From: Opitutaceae bacterium TAV5
Lineage (GTDB): Bacteria; Verrucomicrobiota; Verrucomicrobiia; Opitutales; Opitutaceae
Assembly (NCBI GenBank): GCA_000242935.3
Contig: CP007053.1
Span: 5,255,001 to 5,319,000, forward strand
Direction: 5' to 3'
Length of the DNA stretch: 64,000 bases
The notes below the pieces were generated by a model, which had not been told where the DNA came from, did no database searches, and saw only the letters and a list, made by a program, of their open reading frames with translations. Each line of letters begins with the position of its first letter. The first letter of the stretch is position 1. This document shows positions 39,596 to 48,817 of this stretch, one piece after another. A program made the translations under genes and the position numbers.

Positions 39596-41760
39596 GCCGG
39601 AGTCTGCTCCTCGTAGGCTTTGTAGTAGGCGGCCGACTGGGTGCCGTAGCCGTGATAGCCGTAGCTGCGGGCCTTGCTTTGGGGGAGCCGGTTGAGCACG
39701 ACGCCGAGCAGGGAGATGCCCGTGCCGTGGAAGCGGTCGATGACCTTGCGGATAATGGCCGGGCGGACGGTGCGGTAACGGCAGACGTAGATCATCTCGT
39801 GGCAGCAGCGGGCGAGCATGAGCGCGTCGGGAAAAACGGCGGCGGGCGGGGTGTCGAAGAGGATGAGGTCGTAGTTGTCGAGCAGGGGCTGGAGCGTCTC
39901 GCGGCGGCTGAGCTGGTCGAGGAGCTCGGTGGGGCGGCCGAGGCTGCGGCCGGCGGGCAGGAGGTCGAGGTGGTCGGCCACGGGGACGATGCCGACGGGC
40001 AGCGTGGGGCGTTGCGCGGGGTCGGTCTCGAGCCAGTCCACCCAGCCGGTGTCGGGCTTCACGCCGAAGAGGCGGTGGAGGGTGGGGCGGCGGAGGTCGC
40101 AATCGACGAGGAGGGTGCGGCGTTTGTGCGAGGCGAATACGGCGGCGAGGTTGCAGCAGAGGAGGCTCTTGCCTTCGGCGGGCACGCTGCTGGTGACGAG
40201 GAGGGCCTTGGGAAAGGCGAGGGGCGAGCGCACCTCGATCTCGCTAAAAATGCCGCGGTAGGCTTCGGAGAGGTCGTGGCTGGCGTGCGAGAGGAAGATG
40301 CGGGCGCGCTCGGTTTCGCCCAGTTTGCCCATGTGCTTGACCACGCCGAGGAGGGGTTCCTGGAGGGAGTCCTCGACCTGGGCGGGGGTGCGCAGGCGGG
40401 AGTCGAGCAGACCGATGCCGAGCGGGAGGACGAAGAGCAGGCCGAGCCCGGCGGCGCCGGCCTTGACCGCGATCTCGAGAGCGCCGGTGTCGGAGGGCGC
40501 GTCGGGCACCCAGGCGGGGTCGAAGATGGCGATGTTGGTGTTGGCCATGCGGCTGGTGATGCCCGCCTCGGTGAGCCGGTCCATGATGCGGGCGTAGGTG
40601 GCGCGCTTGGCGTTGGCGTCCTGTTCGAGGAATTTGTAGTCGATGGAAATCTTGTCGAGTTCGCGGGCCTGCGCCTCGGAGCCGGTCGTCTCGGCCTGGA
40701 GTCGTTGTAGATAGTGGGCGGATACGTCGTAACGGGCGCGCAGGTCGGCGACGGCCTTGGCGATGCTTTCCGCCAGCATCCGGCGGGTCTCGCGGGTCTC
40801 GGCCTCGTTCTGCTTCATCTTGGGGTGTTCGCCCAGATAATGTTCGGCGAGCAGGGTGCGCTGGGTGAGCAGCGAGATGAGGCTGTTGTTGAGGTCGGCG
40901 ACCTGGCCGGAGGTGCGGATCTGGGTGATCTCGAGGAGGTCGCGGTTGCCGGCCTGATACTCCTCGATTTTGTCGATGAGGGATTTGGCGTCGATCTGGT
41001 CGAGCGTGGCGGCGACGACGGCGGTGCCGAGCGAGGACATTTTCTGGAGGACGACGTTCTGGGTCTCGCCGATGGCGGCGAGGTTGTTTTTCTCGCGGTA
41101 GTTTTGCAGCGCCTTCTCGGCGGCCTCGACCTGCGCGCGGGTTTCGTCGGCCTGGTTGCGGAGAAAGACGATGGCGGAGTTGGTGCGGGTGCTGGCGTTG
41201 TCGAGGTTGTAGTCGATATACTTGCGGGCATGGCGATTGGCGATGAGGGCGGCGGCTTCGGGCGAGCGGTTGGAGACCTGGATGCCGAGGATGGGTGTGC
41301 CGCGGCGGGCGAAGACGGTGACGTTGGGACGGATGATGGCGTCGAGCGGGGGCGGGGCGGCGTCGGGATCGAGGGGATCGGCGTAGGCCTTGCGGATGAG
41401 CTCGGCCTCGGCGGTGCTGAACGAGGCGAGCACGTAGTCGGCAAAGGTCTTGCTGCGGAGTTGCTCGATGTGGGTGTTGAGCTCGGCGGCGGTTTGCAGG
41501 GTGGTGTCCACGACTTCCTGGATGTTGAGGACGCGGTCCTTGCGGGCTTCGAAGAGCAGGGAGACTTCGGTGCGGTAGATGGGCTCGAAGTGCGGGCGGA
41601 ACACGACGATGAGGGCGGCGGCGGCCGCGCCGGCGAGGGCGCCGATCCACCAGCGTTCGGCGAACATGTCGAGGAAGTCGCGCGGCGTGCGGCGGATCGA
41701 GGCGGCGCGCGGCCGGCCGGGAGAGGGCCGGTTGCCGGCGGTGGTGTCGGTGGTGGTCAT
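39592..41760 (-). CDS. Wzc-like polysaccharide co-polymerase with C-terminal tyrosine kinase (BY-kinase) domain
   Basis: A 722-residue inner-membrane protein. It has an N-terminal Wzz domain with a membrane segment near residue 40, a long periplasmic coiled region (about 65-420), a second membrane segment near 440, then a cytoplasmic BY-kinase domain with Walker A SSVPAEGKSLLCCNLA (about 525), Walker A' LLVDCDLRRPTLH, and Walker B DLILFDTPP. The C-terminus is a tyrosine cluster (SYGYHGYGTQSAAYYKAYEE) that is normally autophosphorylated to control chain length and export. Its stop overlaps the ligase-like gene. It works with the Wza-like lipid-free protein encoded just upstream. Confidence 0.92.
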   Translation of the reverse strand: MTTTDTTAGNRPSPGRPRAASIRRTPRDFLDMFAERWWIGALAGAAAAALIVVFRPHFEPIYRTEVSLLFEARKDRVLNIQEVVDTTLQTAAELNTHIEQLRSKTFADYVLASFSTAEAELIRKAYADPLDPDAAPPPLDAIIRPNVTVFARRGTPILGIQVSNRSPEAAALIANRHARKYIDYNLDNASTRTNSAIVFLRNQADETRAQVEAAEKALQNYREKNNLAAIGETQNVVLQKMSSLGTAVVAATLDQIDAKSLIDKIEEYQAGNRDLLEITQIRTSGQVADLNNSLISLLTQRTLLAEHYLGEHPKMKQNEAETRETRRMLAESIAKAVADLRARYDVSAHYLQRLQAETTGSEAQARELDKISIDYKFLEQDANAKRATYARIMDRLTEAGITSRMANTNIAIFDPAWVPDAPSDTGALEIAVKAGAAGLGLLFVLPLGIGLLDSRLRTPAQVEDSLQEPLLGVVKHMGKLGETERARIFLSHASHDLSEAYRGIFSEIEVRSPLAFPKALLVTSSVPAEGKSLLCCNLAAVFASHKRRTLLVDCDLRRPTLHRLFGVKPDTGWVDWLETDPAQRPTLPVGIVPVADHLDLLPAGRSLGRPTELLDQLSRRETLQPLLDNYDLILFDTPPAAVFPDALMLARCCHEMIYVCRYRTVRPAIIRKVIDRFHGTGISLLGVVLNRLPQSKARSYGYHGYGTQSAAYYKAYEEQTPA

Positions 41761-41786
41761 GTGGTGGTAGGAGGGGGGAGCAGGAA

Positions 41787-42422
41787 CTAGAACAGGCGCT
41801 CGGGCACCCAGATGCGGTCCCCCGGATAGATCGGCACATTGGCGCTTTCCCGGCCGGGCTGGCGGCGGCCCGAGAGGGCCTTTTCGAGATCGACGGTGGT
41901 GATGGTTTCCTTCCCGTCGTCCGCGCGACGGGTGATGGTCACGGCGTTGGATTTGGATACGGGGAGGAAGCCGCCCACGCGCGTGATCACCTCGACGATG
42001 TCGAGGGTGGTGGAGTCGCGGGGGAATACCACGGTGCCGGGGGAGCGAACCGAGCCGAGGACCGACACTTCGCGGGGAAAATACGCGGTGATCGTGATAT
42101 TGACGACCGGCGCCTTGAGGAACTTGCGCTCCTTGTAGGTGTTTTCGATGGCCCGCTCGGCCTCGCGCACGCTTTTGCCGGCAAGGATGATCTCGCCGAT
42201 GAGCGGCAGGCGCATCTCGCCCGAGCGCGCGATGGTCTGGGTGGCGGCGAGATCGGGTTCGTTGTAGACGGCGATCTGCACGATGTCGCCCGCGCTGAGG
42301 CGATAGCCCGGGTCGGTGGCGGCCGGCGCGGAGTCCGGCGCGGAGGAGGATTCCGCCGCCGCGGCCGTCATGGCGGCAACCGGCAGAAGGGCGGCGAGGA
42401 GGAAGAGAAAACGTCGTGGCAT
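41787..42422 (-). CDS. Polysaccharide export protein (Wza-like, Poly_export plus SLBB)
   Basis: A 211-residue secreted protein. A signal peptide (about 1-23) has no lipobox cysteine, unlike Wza. The Poly_export domain (about 38-110) opens YRLSAGDIVQIAVYNEPDL; a SLBB domain (about 115-205) opens EVSVLGSVRSPGTVVF and ends near IYPGDRIWVPERLF. It is much shorter than Wza (about 380 residues) and lacks the C-terminal outer-membrane helix, so the outer-membrane pore may be the beta-barrel encoded next to it. It lies 26 bases before the Wzc-like gene. Confidence 0.88.
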   Translation of the reverse strand: MPRRFLFLLAALLPVAAMTAAAAESSSAPDSAPAATDPGYRLSAGDIVQIAVYNEPDLAATQTIARSGEMRLPLIGEIILAGKSVREAERAIENTYKERKFLKAPVVNITITAYFPREVSVLGSVRSPGTVVFPRDSTTLDIVEVITRVGGFLPVSKSNAVTITRRADDGKETITTVDLEKALSGRRQPGRESANVPIYPGDRIWVPERLF

Positions 42423-42433
42423 GGGAGGAAAAA

Positions 42434-43702
42434 TCAGAAGTGGTAGGTCACGCCCAGGCTGACGAGGAGTCGGTCGTAGTCGGACCGGAGGACGGTGGAC
42501 GAGGTGGAATTGAAGCGGGCGGAAAGCTCGGCATCCCAGGCGCGGGCGAAGCGGTAGTTGAGCAGGGCGCCGAACGAGGCCGTCTTGTCCCGCCGGCCGT
42601 CATCGTCATCGTAGGTGGACCAGTCGTAGCCGGCGGTGAGCGAGCCGGTGAGGTTGGTCCGCAAGTCCTGGTGGACGCCGAGCTGCACGGTCGTGGTGAC
42701 GACGGAAAGATCGTCCGCCGACAGGCGCTGGGAGCGGTTGGCGGAGAGTGAAACGCGGGTCGTCTCGCGGGCCTGCCAGATGACGCCCAGGCTGCCGGTG
42801 ACCGTCTTGCTGCCGGTGTCGTTGATGCCGGGGGAGGCCGCGTCCTGATAGGACACGGAAAAATGTGATTCGACCTTGGGGAAGTGTTTTCTGGGAAGGA
42901 ACGGACCGTCGAGACTGGCGGTGATCACCGATCCGCTCTGCCGGCGAATGCCTTTGTCGGTTTCGTCCCGGGAGCGGGTGAGGACGCGGTAGCCATAGCT
43001 GAGGCTGGCGTGGAGCAGGTCGTGGGCGAAGGTGCGGTTGAGACCGGCGGTCAGCATCCAGGAGCTCTGGTCGAGTTTCGAGCCGCGCGCGTTGTCTCCG
43101 GAGCTTTGAAGCTCGTCGTAGTTGGCGGCCAGACGCAGCGAGTTGCCGTAGAAAAAGTCCTTGTAGTCGAAGGCCATCCCGGTGGCGAGGGTCTGCTGGT
43201 CGCTTCCGATGGAGCGCTCGGAGTCGGTATGGCTGGCGTTCAGGGAGAGGTCGCTCCGCGGCCCGAGGACGAAACCGGCCTGGCCGCTGAAAGTCGTGGT
43301 ATCCGTGTTGACGCGGTTGTTGATGTCGATGTCCACATCGGACGTCTCCCGGTAGGAAGCCGCCAGCGAGCCGGAGTAGTTGCGTACTTCGTCGTCGTTG
43401 ATCCAGAGGGTGGCGCTGAGGTCCAGGTTGTCTGCATCGAGCTCGTCGTGGTCGAGAAAGCGGATGAAGGAGATGCCGGCATCGACCTCGGCCTGGATCA
43501 GGCCGGACTGCCGCAGATACGTGACGCGCGGAGTCAGCGTGCCGGAGAAGTCGTCGGTGGCGTCGTGCGTGCCGAAGACGTTGGAGTCGTAGGTCGTCTT
43601 GGCGGTGGCTTGCGCGGAGATTTCACCGCGACCCACCGGGATGGCCGCCTGCAACGGGGCGGCGGCAGCCGCCAGGCCGGCGGCAATGATCAGGTTTCTC
43701 AT
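42434..43702 (-). CDS. Outer-membrane beta-barrel protein of the exopolysaccharide cluster
   Basis: A 422-residue protein with a signal peptide (about 1-19, cut after LQA) followed by alternating amphipathic strands throughout, ending in LVSLGVTYHF with the C-terminal Phe typical of BAM-inserted barrels. It resembles the outer-membrane barrel proteins often seen with short Wza-like export proteins. I infer that it forms or supports the outer-membrane exit for the polysaccharide. ATG at 43702 is the natural start; a longer frame to 43768 has no signal peptide. It is the first structural gene of the minus-strand cluster after the NusG paralogue. Confidence 0.82.
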   Translation of the reverse strand: MRNLIIAAGLAAAAAPLQAAIPVGRGEISAQATAKTTYDSNVFGTHDATDDFSGTLTPRVTYLRQSGLIQAEVDAGISFIRFLDHDELDADNLDLSATLWINDDEVRNYSGSLAASYRETSDVDIDINNRVNTDTTTFSGQAGFVLGPRSDLSLNASHTDSERSIGSDQQTLATGMAFDYKDFFYGNSLRLAANYDELQSSGDNARGSKLDQSSWMLTAGLNRTFAHDLLHASLSYGYRVLTRSRDETDKGIRRQSGSVITASLDGPFLPRKHFPKVESHFSVSYQDAASPGINDTGSKTVTGSLGVIWQARETTRVSLSANRSQRLSADDLSVVTTTVQLGVHQDLRTNLTGSLTAGYDWSTYDDDDGRRDKTASFGALLNYRFARAWDAELSARFNSTSSTVLRSDYDRLLVSLGVTYHF

Positions 43703-43715
43703 GATAAACGGATCG

Positions 43716-43733
43716 GCCGGCGTGAGTGCCGGC
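43716..43733 (-). promoter_or_regulatory. GC-rich hairpin just before the outer-membrane barrel gene
   Basis: On the minus strand GCCGGC-ACTCAC-GCCGGC can form a six-pair stem with a six-base loop, ending about 13 bases before the ATG at 43702. Its place in the leader between a NusG paralogue and the operon it may control makes it a candidate recruitment or pausing element, but the structure is small and could be chance in G+C-rich DNA. Confidence 0.3.
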
Positions 43734-43813
43734 GCGGCGGACGGGCATGCTGCCGCCATTGGCCTCATCCCCGGGGAGACTGAGGCGCGGGACGGCGGAA
43801 AGGCCGTCTGTAT

Positions 43814-44467
43814 TCAGAGTGTGGTGACAGCCGCGGAGGCGTCCGGTGGGCGAAGCGCGGCGGGCACGTGGTCCGCCTGGCCTATCAACTGCCCGGCGGG
43901 AAGACTGATCTCGACCTCGTGACCGAGGAGACTGAGGAGCACGCAGACGCGGTCGCGTCCGGGGTCCAGCTCGCGGACGCGGCCCTCTGTCCCGCGGAAA
44001 CAGCCGGCCGCCACGCGGACCCAGTCGCCTTCCTCGAAGACCGGCGCGAGCGGTGTGCAGGCGTCCGGCTCCGCGTGCCGGCGCAGGTGGTCGATGGTGG
44101 CTTCGGCCAGCCGGGGCGGCGGACCGCCGAAGGCGACGACGCCGACGACGCCGGTGGTGCTCACCACGCGGCGCACCTGCTCGGGATAATGAAAACGGGC
44201 GAACAGGTATCCGGGAAAAAGCGCCTCGGTGGTCATGGCCACGCCGCCCGTCCGGCACTCGCGGCGGACCCGGATGCGGGGGGCGAACGCCTCGATCCCG
44301 GAGCGGCGCGCGAGGTTGAGGGCGGCGAGGTGTTCGCGGCGGCCTTCGCCGCGCAGGCAAAACCAGCCGAGGCCGCACGCGTCCAGCAGGGGGCGCAGCA
44401 CGTCCGCCGGCGAGCACGCCGGGGCCGGACAGGCAAGGGACAATGGAATGGACTGCGCGGCGAGCAT
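43814..44467 (-). CDS. NusG-paralogue transcription antiterminator (RfaH/UpxY-like)
   Basis: A 217-residue protein. The NGN domain (about 35-140) begins GLGWFCLRGEGRREHLAALN and contains the conserved ALFPGYLFARF; a KOW domain (about 155-215) has FEEGDWVRVAAGCFRGTEGR. Such NusG relatives bind RNA polymerase at operon leaders and stop premature termination in long surface-polysaccharide operons. It is encoded immediately before, and on the same strand as, a cluster of about 27 kb. The ATG at 44467 is preferred; a GTG at 44533 in the same frame would add 22 residues without clear homology. Confidence 0.88.
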   Translation of the reverse strand: MLAAQSIPLSLACPAPACSPADVLRPLLDACGLGWFCLRGEGRREHLAALNLARRSGIEAFAPRIRVRRECRTGGVAMTTEALFPGYLFARFHYPEQVRRVVSTTGVVGVVAFGGPPPRLAEATIDHLRRHAEPDACTPLAPVFEEGDWVRVAAGCFRGTEGRVRELDPGRDRVCVLLSLLGHEVEISLPAGQLIGQADHVPAALRPPDASAAVTTL

Positions 44468-44657
44468 GGCGGTTGGCACGAGCACGCATCCGCCCCGGCG
44501 TGGAGGATGGCAAGCGACAACCCCCGCAGGCACCCACGATCAGGGTTTCCCCGACGGCCGGCGGAGGGAGTTCGCCGGTCCGGGGCAGCGACCGCCCGAT
44601 TACGGGCCGGGCCGCTTTCGCGTAATCTCGCTGCACCTCTCACGGAGAACACACATC
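44468..44657. promoter_or_regulatory. Divergent control region between antiterminator and WcaJ-like gene
   Basis: This 190-base region must hold promoters for both directions. It contains GGGTTTCCCCGA (44543-44554), a looser match to the GGATTCCCCGATACC motif of the exosortase genes, located about 105 bases before the WcaJ-like ATG. I see no strong -35/-10 pair. Confidence 0.35.
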
Positions 44658-46061
44658 ATGCTCAAACATCGACAGGACGGACTGGTCGTCCTTCACGGAA
44701 TCCTTCTGCTCGTGCTGGTCGCCTCGACCTTCCTCGGCTCGCTCGCGCTGGTGGAGAACCGGGGGTGGATCCGGTTCCACCAGGATGTCAACTGGAGCCT
44801 CTATCTCGCAGGCGTGATCGTCGCGATGCTGTGGATACATCATGGGCTGCACGGCGTCGGCGACCGGCTGGGCGCGCTGAGCGGGCCCGGGGCGCTGCGG
44901 CTCACGGCCCGGCAATCCGGCCGGCTCATGGTTGTCCTGTTCGCGCTCGCTTTCGTGATGAAGGATGTGGGCATCTCCCGCGCCTTTCTGGCGGGGTTCC
45001 TGTGCGTATCGGGAGCGGTGCTGTTCGTTGCGAACTTTTTTCTGGCGCGGGTGCTCGCCGCTTTCTTTTTCCGGCGGCAGCGGCTGCGCACGGTGATCGT
45101 GGCCTCGCCCGGGGAGGCGCGGCTGCTTCAGGCCTGGCTGGCGTCGCGCGGCCACCTCGGCATCGACGCGGTCGGCTATGTGACGCCGGACGGGACGGGA
45201 GACGGAAACGACCCGAGGCGGCTCGGCTCCCTGTCGGTGCTGCCGGCGATCATCGCCGGGCACGGGATCGATCAGGTGGTCTTCGCGCGAACCGATTTTT
45301 CCCGGGAGGGGATCGCGGACCTCGTTCGCTCGGTCGAAAAGATGCGCTGCCGCGTGCGCTTTTTCATGAACATGCAATCGGTCTTCGGTGGCAGCCCGGA
45401 GGAGATCGAGCACAGCGGGCACTACGCGTTCGCGGCCTCGACGTCCGAACCGCTGGACAATCCCTGCAACCGCCTCCTCAAGCGCACGCTCGACATCGCG
45501 GTGGCGCTGCCGGCGGTGGTGTTCGTTTTGCCGCCGCTGGCGTTGGTGGTCTGGCTCGCGCAGCGCGCGCAGGCGCCGGGGCCGGTGTTTCATGGGCAGG
45601 TCCGCTCCGGGTTGAACGGGGAGCGGTTTCACATCTACAAGTTCCGCACGATGCACGTGCACGGGGCGGCGTCGTGCGCGCGGCAGGCGATGGCCGGGGA
45701 TGCGCGGGTGTTTCCGTTCGGCCGGTTCCTGCGACGCAGCAGTCTGGACGAGATTCCGCAGTTTTTGAACGTGATCCTGGGTTCGATGAGCGTGAGCGGG
45801 CCGCGGCCGCACCTGCTGGAACACGACGAGCAGTTCGCCCGGATCGAGCATGCTTATTTCAGGCGGCACTTCGTGAAACCCGGCATCACCGGTCTGGCGC
45901 AGTGCAAGGGCTTCCGGGGGGAAATCGTCGCGTCGAGCGACCTCACGAACCGCGTGCGCTACGACGCGCTTTACGTGGCGCACTGGTCGTTCGGCCTCGA
46001 TCTGGGCATCCTTTGGCGGACCCTGCGGCAGGTGGTGTCGCCTCCGCACACGGCCTACTGA
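44658..46061 (+). CDS. Undecaprenyl-phosphate sugar phosphotransferase (WcaJ-like polyprenyl glycosylphosphotransferase)
   Basis: A 467-residue membrane protein that starts polysaccharide synthesis by moving a sugar phosphate from a UDP-sugar to undecaprenyl phosphate. It has four N-terminal membrane segments, a CoA-binding-like domain (about 145-240), a further membrane segment near 280, and the catalytic domain with VRSGLNGERFHIYKFRTMH (about 315-333), RRSSLDEIPQFLNVILGSMS with the Asp-Glu pair, and SGPRPHLLEHDEQF. The end PGITGLAQCKGFRG is typical. It is transcribed away from the main cluster from a shared control region. The exact sugar (glucose or galactose) is unknown. Confidence 0.93.
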   Translation: MLKHRQDGLVVLHGILLLVLVASTFLGSLALVENRGWIRFHQDVNWSLYLAGVIVAMLWIHHGLHGVGDRLGALSGPGALRLTARQSGRLMVVLFALAFVMKDVGISRAFLAGFLCVSGAVLFVANFFLARVLAAFFFRRQRLRTVIVASPGEARLLQAWLASRGHLGIDAVGYVTPDGTGDGNDPRRLGSLSVLPAIIAGHGIDQVVFARTDFSREGIADLVRSVEKMRCRVRFFMNMQSVFGGSPEEIEHSGHYAFAASTSEPLDNPCNRLLKRTLDIAVALPAVVFVLPPLALVVWLAQRAQAPGPVFHGQVRSGLNGERFHIYKFRTMHVHGAASCARQAMAGDARVFPFGRFLRRSSLDEIPQFLNVILGSMSVSGPRPHLLEHDEQFARIEHAYFRRHFVKPGITGLAQCKGFRGEIVASSDLTNRVRYDALYVAHWSFGLDLGILWRTLRQVVSPPHTAY

Positions 46062-46715
46062 CGCCGCGTACCGGATTCCGAGCTCGCGCGGGAACGATCC
46101 GGCACAAACCTCATAATGGCCAAAATCATGACACTCTTCTTTCTGCGCCTTTTGGGGAGAGCGCCGTGCTGTTTGTCGTGTGGAATGACTCCCTTCCAGG
46201 GTCGACCCGCGATGTCGATCTTCTCGGGTTTCGTGCGGACACCGCAAGCGCGACTCCGGTTCGGGAAGAGGCAAATTGTCCGTGTATCAGAACTACACTA
46301 CAGGCGCGTCTCGCTGATGTGCGCATCCCGATCCGGATCGATATCGGCTTTGGCGATGCCGTGACGCCAGTTCCCGACGAGATCGGGTTTCCACCCTTGC
46401 TGGATTTCCCGGCTCCCCCGCCGGCGCGATGGCGGGCCAGGCGGTGTAGCCCGTCGCGGTGCCAAAGCGCGACCGGAGCCCGGCTGGAATTGCACACAGA
46501 GGGCAGTGAGGAAGCACCGGGACCGGAAGAGGAGACCACAACGTCGCCCTTTCATTTTGAAGACAGCGCCCGGGATGCAGTGCGGGTTATACCCCATGGA
46601 ACTCCGGGGAAGGTGAGTGTTCAATGGTTGTCCATCGGATGCGCGTTCCGATGATGCGCCCCCGCCGGTGCGAATCATCCGGACGTCGCTTCCCTCCGGA
46701 CACTCGACATTCACC
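46062..46715. other. Long intergenic region before kaiC
   Basis: No frame in these 654 bases shows recognisable protein features; several short open frames exist on both strands but their translations are low-complexity Arg/Pro/Ser-rich. The region ends with the CCCC/GGGG element at 46583-46609. A non-coding RNA cannot be excluded. Confidence 0.45.
46583..46609 (+). promoter_or_regulatory. CGGGTTATACCCCATG element upstream of kaiC
   Basis: It matches the site at 8391-8418 at 15 of the first 16 bases, ends in CCGGGG, and lies 107 bases before the kaiC ATG. It is probably a shared operator for the two signalling loci. Confidence 0.45.
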
Positions 46716-48476
46716 ATGAAAAAAAACGGCTCCAAGTCCGTCGCGCCGAACGCGAGCCTGCCCAAATGTCCGACCGGCATCCACGGTCTCGACGAAATCA
46801 CGGGAGGGGGATTGCCGCGCGGGCGGCCCACGTTGATTTGCGGCGGCGCGGGCTGCGGCAAGACGCTGTTCGCGACGGAATTCCTCGTGCGCGGCGCCAT
46901 GGAGTTCGGGGAGCCGGGCGTGTTCATGTGTTTCGAGGAGACAGAGGCGGAGTTGAGCGCCAACGTCGCGTCGCTCGGCTTTGATCTCGCGGGTCTGGTG
47001 CGGCGGAAAAAAATCCTGCTCGAACACGTCCATGTCGAGCGCAGCGAAATCCATGAGACAGGGGAGTATGACCTGGAGGGATTGTTCATCCGCCTGAACC
47101 TCGCGATCGATTCCATCGGGGCCAGGCGCGTGGTGCTGGACACGCTTGAGGCGTTGTTCGCCGGCCTGCCCAACGAGGCCATCCTGCGCGCCGAGCTGCG
47201 CCGGCTTTTCCGCTGGCTCAAGGACAAGGGCGTGACGGCCGTCATCACGGCCGAGCGCGGTCGCGAACAACTGACGCGCCACGGGCTGGAGGAATATGTG
47301 TCCGACTGCGTCATCCTGCTCGATCACCGGGTCAACGACCAGATCGCCACGCGGCATCTGCGGGTGGTGAAGTATCGCGGCGCGCTGCACGGCACCAACG
47401 AGTTTCCCTTCCTCATCGGCGAGGACGGGCTCAGCGTGCTGCCCATCACGTCGCTGGGGCTGAACCACCGGGTGTCGAGCGGGCGGATTTCCACGGGCAT
47501 CCCGCGTCTCGACGCGATGCTGGGCAAGCGGGGTTTTTTCCGCGGCAGCAGCATCCTGCTCACGGGCACGCCGGGCACCGGCAAGACCAGCGTCGCCGCC
47601 TGCTTCGCCCAGGCCGCCGCCCGGCGCGGGGAGCGGGTGCTCTTTTTCTCCTTCGAGGAATCACCGAACCAGATTTCCCGCAACATGGCCTCGATCGGGT
47701 TGCGGCTGGAGCCGCTGATGCGGAGCGGGCTGCTGCGGTTTCACGCGGCGCGGCCCACGCTCTACGGCCTGGAAATGCACCTGGCCACGATGTTCAGGGA
47801 GATCGCGACGTTCAAGCCCGACGTCGTCATCGTGGACCCCATCACCAGCCTGCTGGCGGCGGGCACCGACTCCGAGACGAAGGGGATGGTGACGCGACTG
47901 ATCGATTATCTGAAGGGGGGACAGATCACCTCGCTTTTCACGAGCCTGACCCACGGCGGGCGCGCGCTGCAACAAAGCGAGGTCGCGATGTCTTCGCTCA
48001 TCGACTCCTGGCTGTTGTTGCAGGAACTGGAGGGCAATGGCGAACGCAACCGCGTGCTCTACGTGCTCAAGGCGCGCGGCATGGCGCACTCGAACCAGGT
48101 CCGCGAGTTCCTCATTTCCAGCCGGGGCGTCGATCTCGTTGACGCCTATATCGGGCCCGGCGGCGTGCTGACCGGCTCGGCCCGCGCGGCGCAAACCGCC
48201 CGCGAGAAAGCCGAGTCGCTCGCCGCCTTGCAGGAATCCGCGCGCCGCAAGCGCGAACTGGAGCGCAAACGCGCGGCGCTCGAACAGCAGATCGCCGGGC
48301 TGCGTTCCGAGCATGAAGCCGGTGCGGAGGAACTGCGGCGCGTGGACGAGCAGGTCGCGATGCAGACGCTTCTGCTCACCACCGGGCGGACCGGGCCGGG
48401 TCGCCTGCGCCAGGCCGATGCCCCGGTGGTGGCCGGCGCGCGGGGCAAAGCCGGACCGGCGAAGGGAAAACGATGA
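46716..48476 (+). CDS. kaiC: KaiC-family circadian clock ATPase
   Basis: A 586-residue protein with two RecA-like domains. CI has Walker A GGAGCGKT (43-50) and the catalytic pair in [14 protein letters not shown] has [10 protein letters not shown] (about 285-294) and [11 protein letters not shown]. The autophosphorylation region of cyanobacterial KaiC (Ser-Thr) aligns with Ser426-Ser427 in AMSSLIDSW, so phosphorylation is possible. Beyond about residue 500 a charged coiled coil and a basic tail replace the short cyanobacterial C-terminus. The ATG at 46716 starts directly at the family homology. Its stop overlaps the first kaiB start (ATGA). Outside cyanobacteria such proteins are linked to stress responses; a true clock is not implied. 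Confidence 0.92.
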   Translation: MKKNGSKSVAPNASLPKCPTGIHGLDEITGGGLPRGRPTLICGGAGCGKTLFATEFLVRGAMEFGEPGVFMCFEETEAELSANVASLGFDLAGLVRRKKILLEHVHVERSEIHETGEYDLEGLFIRLNLAIDSIGARRVVLDTLEALFAGLPNEAILRAELRRLFRWLKDKGVTAVITAERGREQLTRHGLEEYVSDCVILLDHRVNDQIATRHLRVVKYRGALHGTNEFPFLIGEDGLSVLPITSLGLNHRVSSGRISTGIPRLDAMLGKRGFFRGSSILLTGTPGTGKTSVAACFAQAAARRGERVLFFSFEESPNQISRNMASIGLRLEPLMRSGLLRFHAARPTLYGLEMHLATMFREIATFKPDVVIVDPITSLLAAGTDSETKGMVTRLIDYLKGGQITSLFTSLTHGGRALQQSEVAMSSLIDSWLLLQELEGNGERNRVLYVLKARGMAHSNQVREFLISSRGVDLVDAYIGPGGVLTGSARAAQTAREKAESLAALQESARRKRELERKRAALEQQIAGLRSEHEAGAEELRRVDEQVAMQTLLLTTGRTGPGRLRQADAPVVAGARGKAGPAKGKR

Positions 48477-48802
48477 AGACATCCACGGTGAAACGACGCG
48501 GCTCCGATCCCCCCGTACGGGTGCACGGGCACTGGCAGCTACGCCTCTACGTGGCCGGCCAGACCCCCAAATCGCTGACGGCCTTCGCGAATTTAAAGAA
48601 GATTTGCGAATGTCACCTCAACGGGCGCTACAGCATCGAGGTGATCGATCTGTTGAAGCAGCCCGGGCTCTCCAGAGGCGACCAGATCCTGGCCATCCCC
48701 ACGCTGGTGAGAAAACTGCCGCAGCCCGTGAGAAAAATCATCGGCGACCTGTCCGACACCGAGCGGGTGCTCGTCGGACTGGACCTGCTCCCCGGCGATT
48801 GA
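48473..48802 (+). CDS. kaiB: KaiB-like protein (first of two)
   Basis: A 109-residue thioredoxin-like KaiB protein. After a short basic N-terminus come [40 protein letters not shown] and [20 protein letters not shown], which carry the KaiB pattern up to [15 protein letters not shown]. KaiB binds KaiC and controls its phosphorylation state. Its ATG overlaps the kaiC stop, and 15 bases separate it from the second copy. Confidence 0.92.
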   Translation: MKTSTVKRRGSDPPVRVHGHWQLRLYVAGQTPKSLTAFANLKKICECHLNGRYSIEVIDLLKQPGLSRGDQILAIPTLVRKLPQPVRKIIGDLSDTERVLVGLDLLPGD

Positions 48803-48817
48803 TCGAGGCGAACACCC

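Noticed and set aside
46126-46539. Minus-strand open frames of 82-137 codons in the region before kaiC
   Set aside because: Ser/Arg/Pro-rich translation, no signal, no homology and no coupling; the region is left as intergenic.
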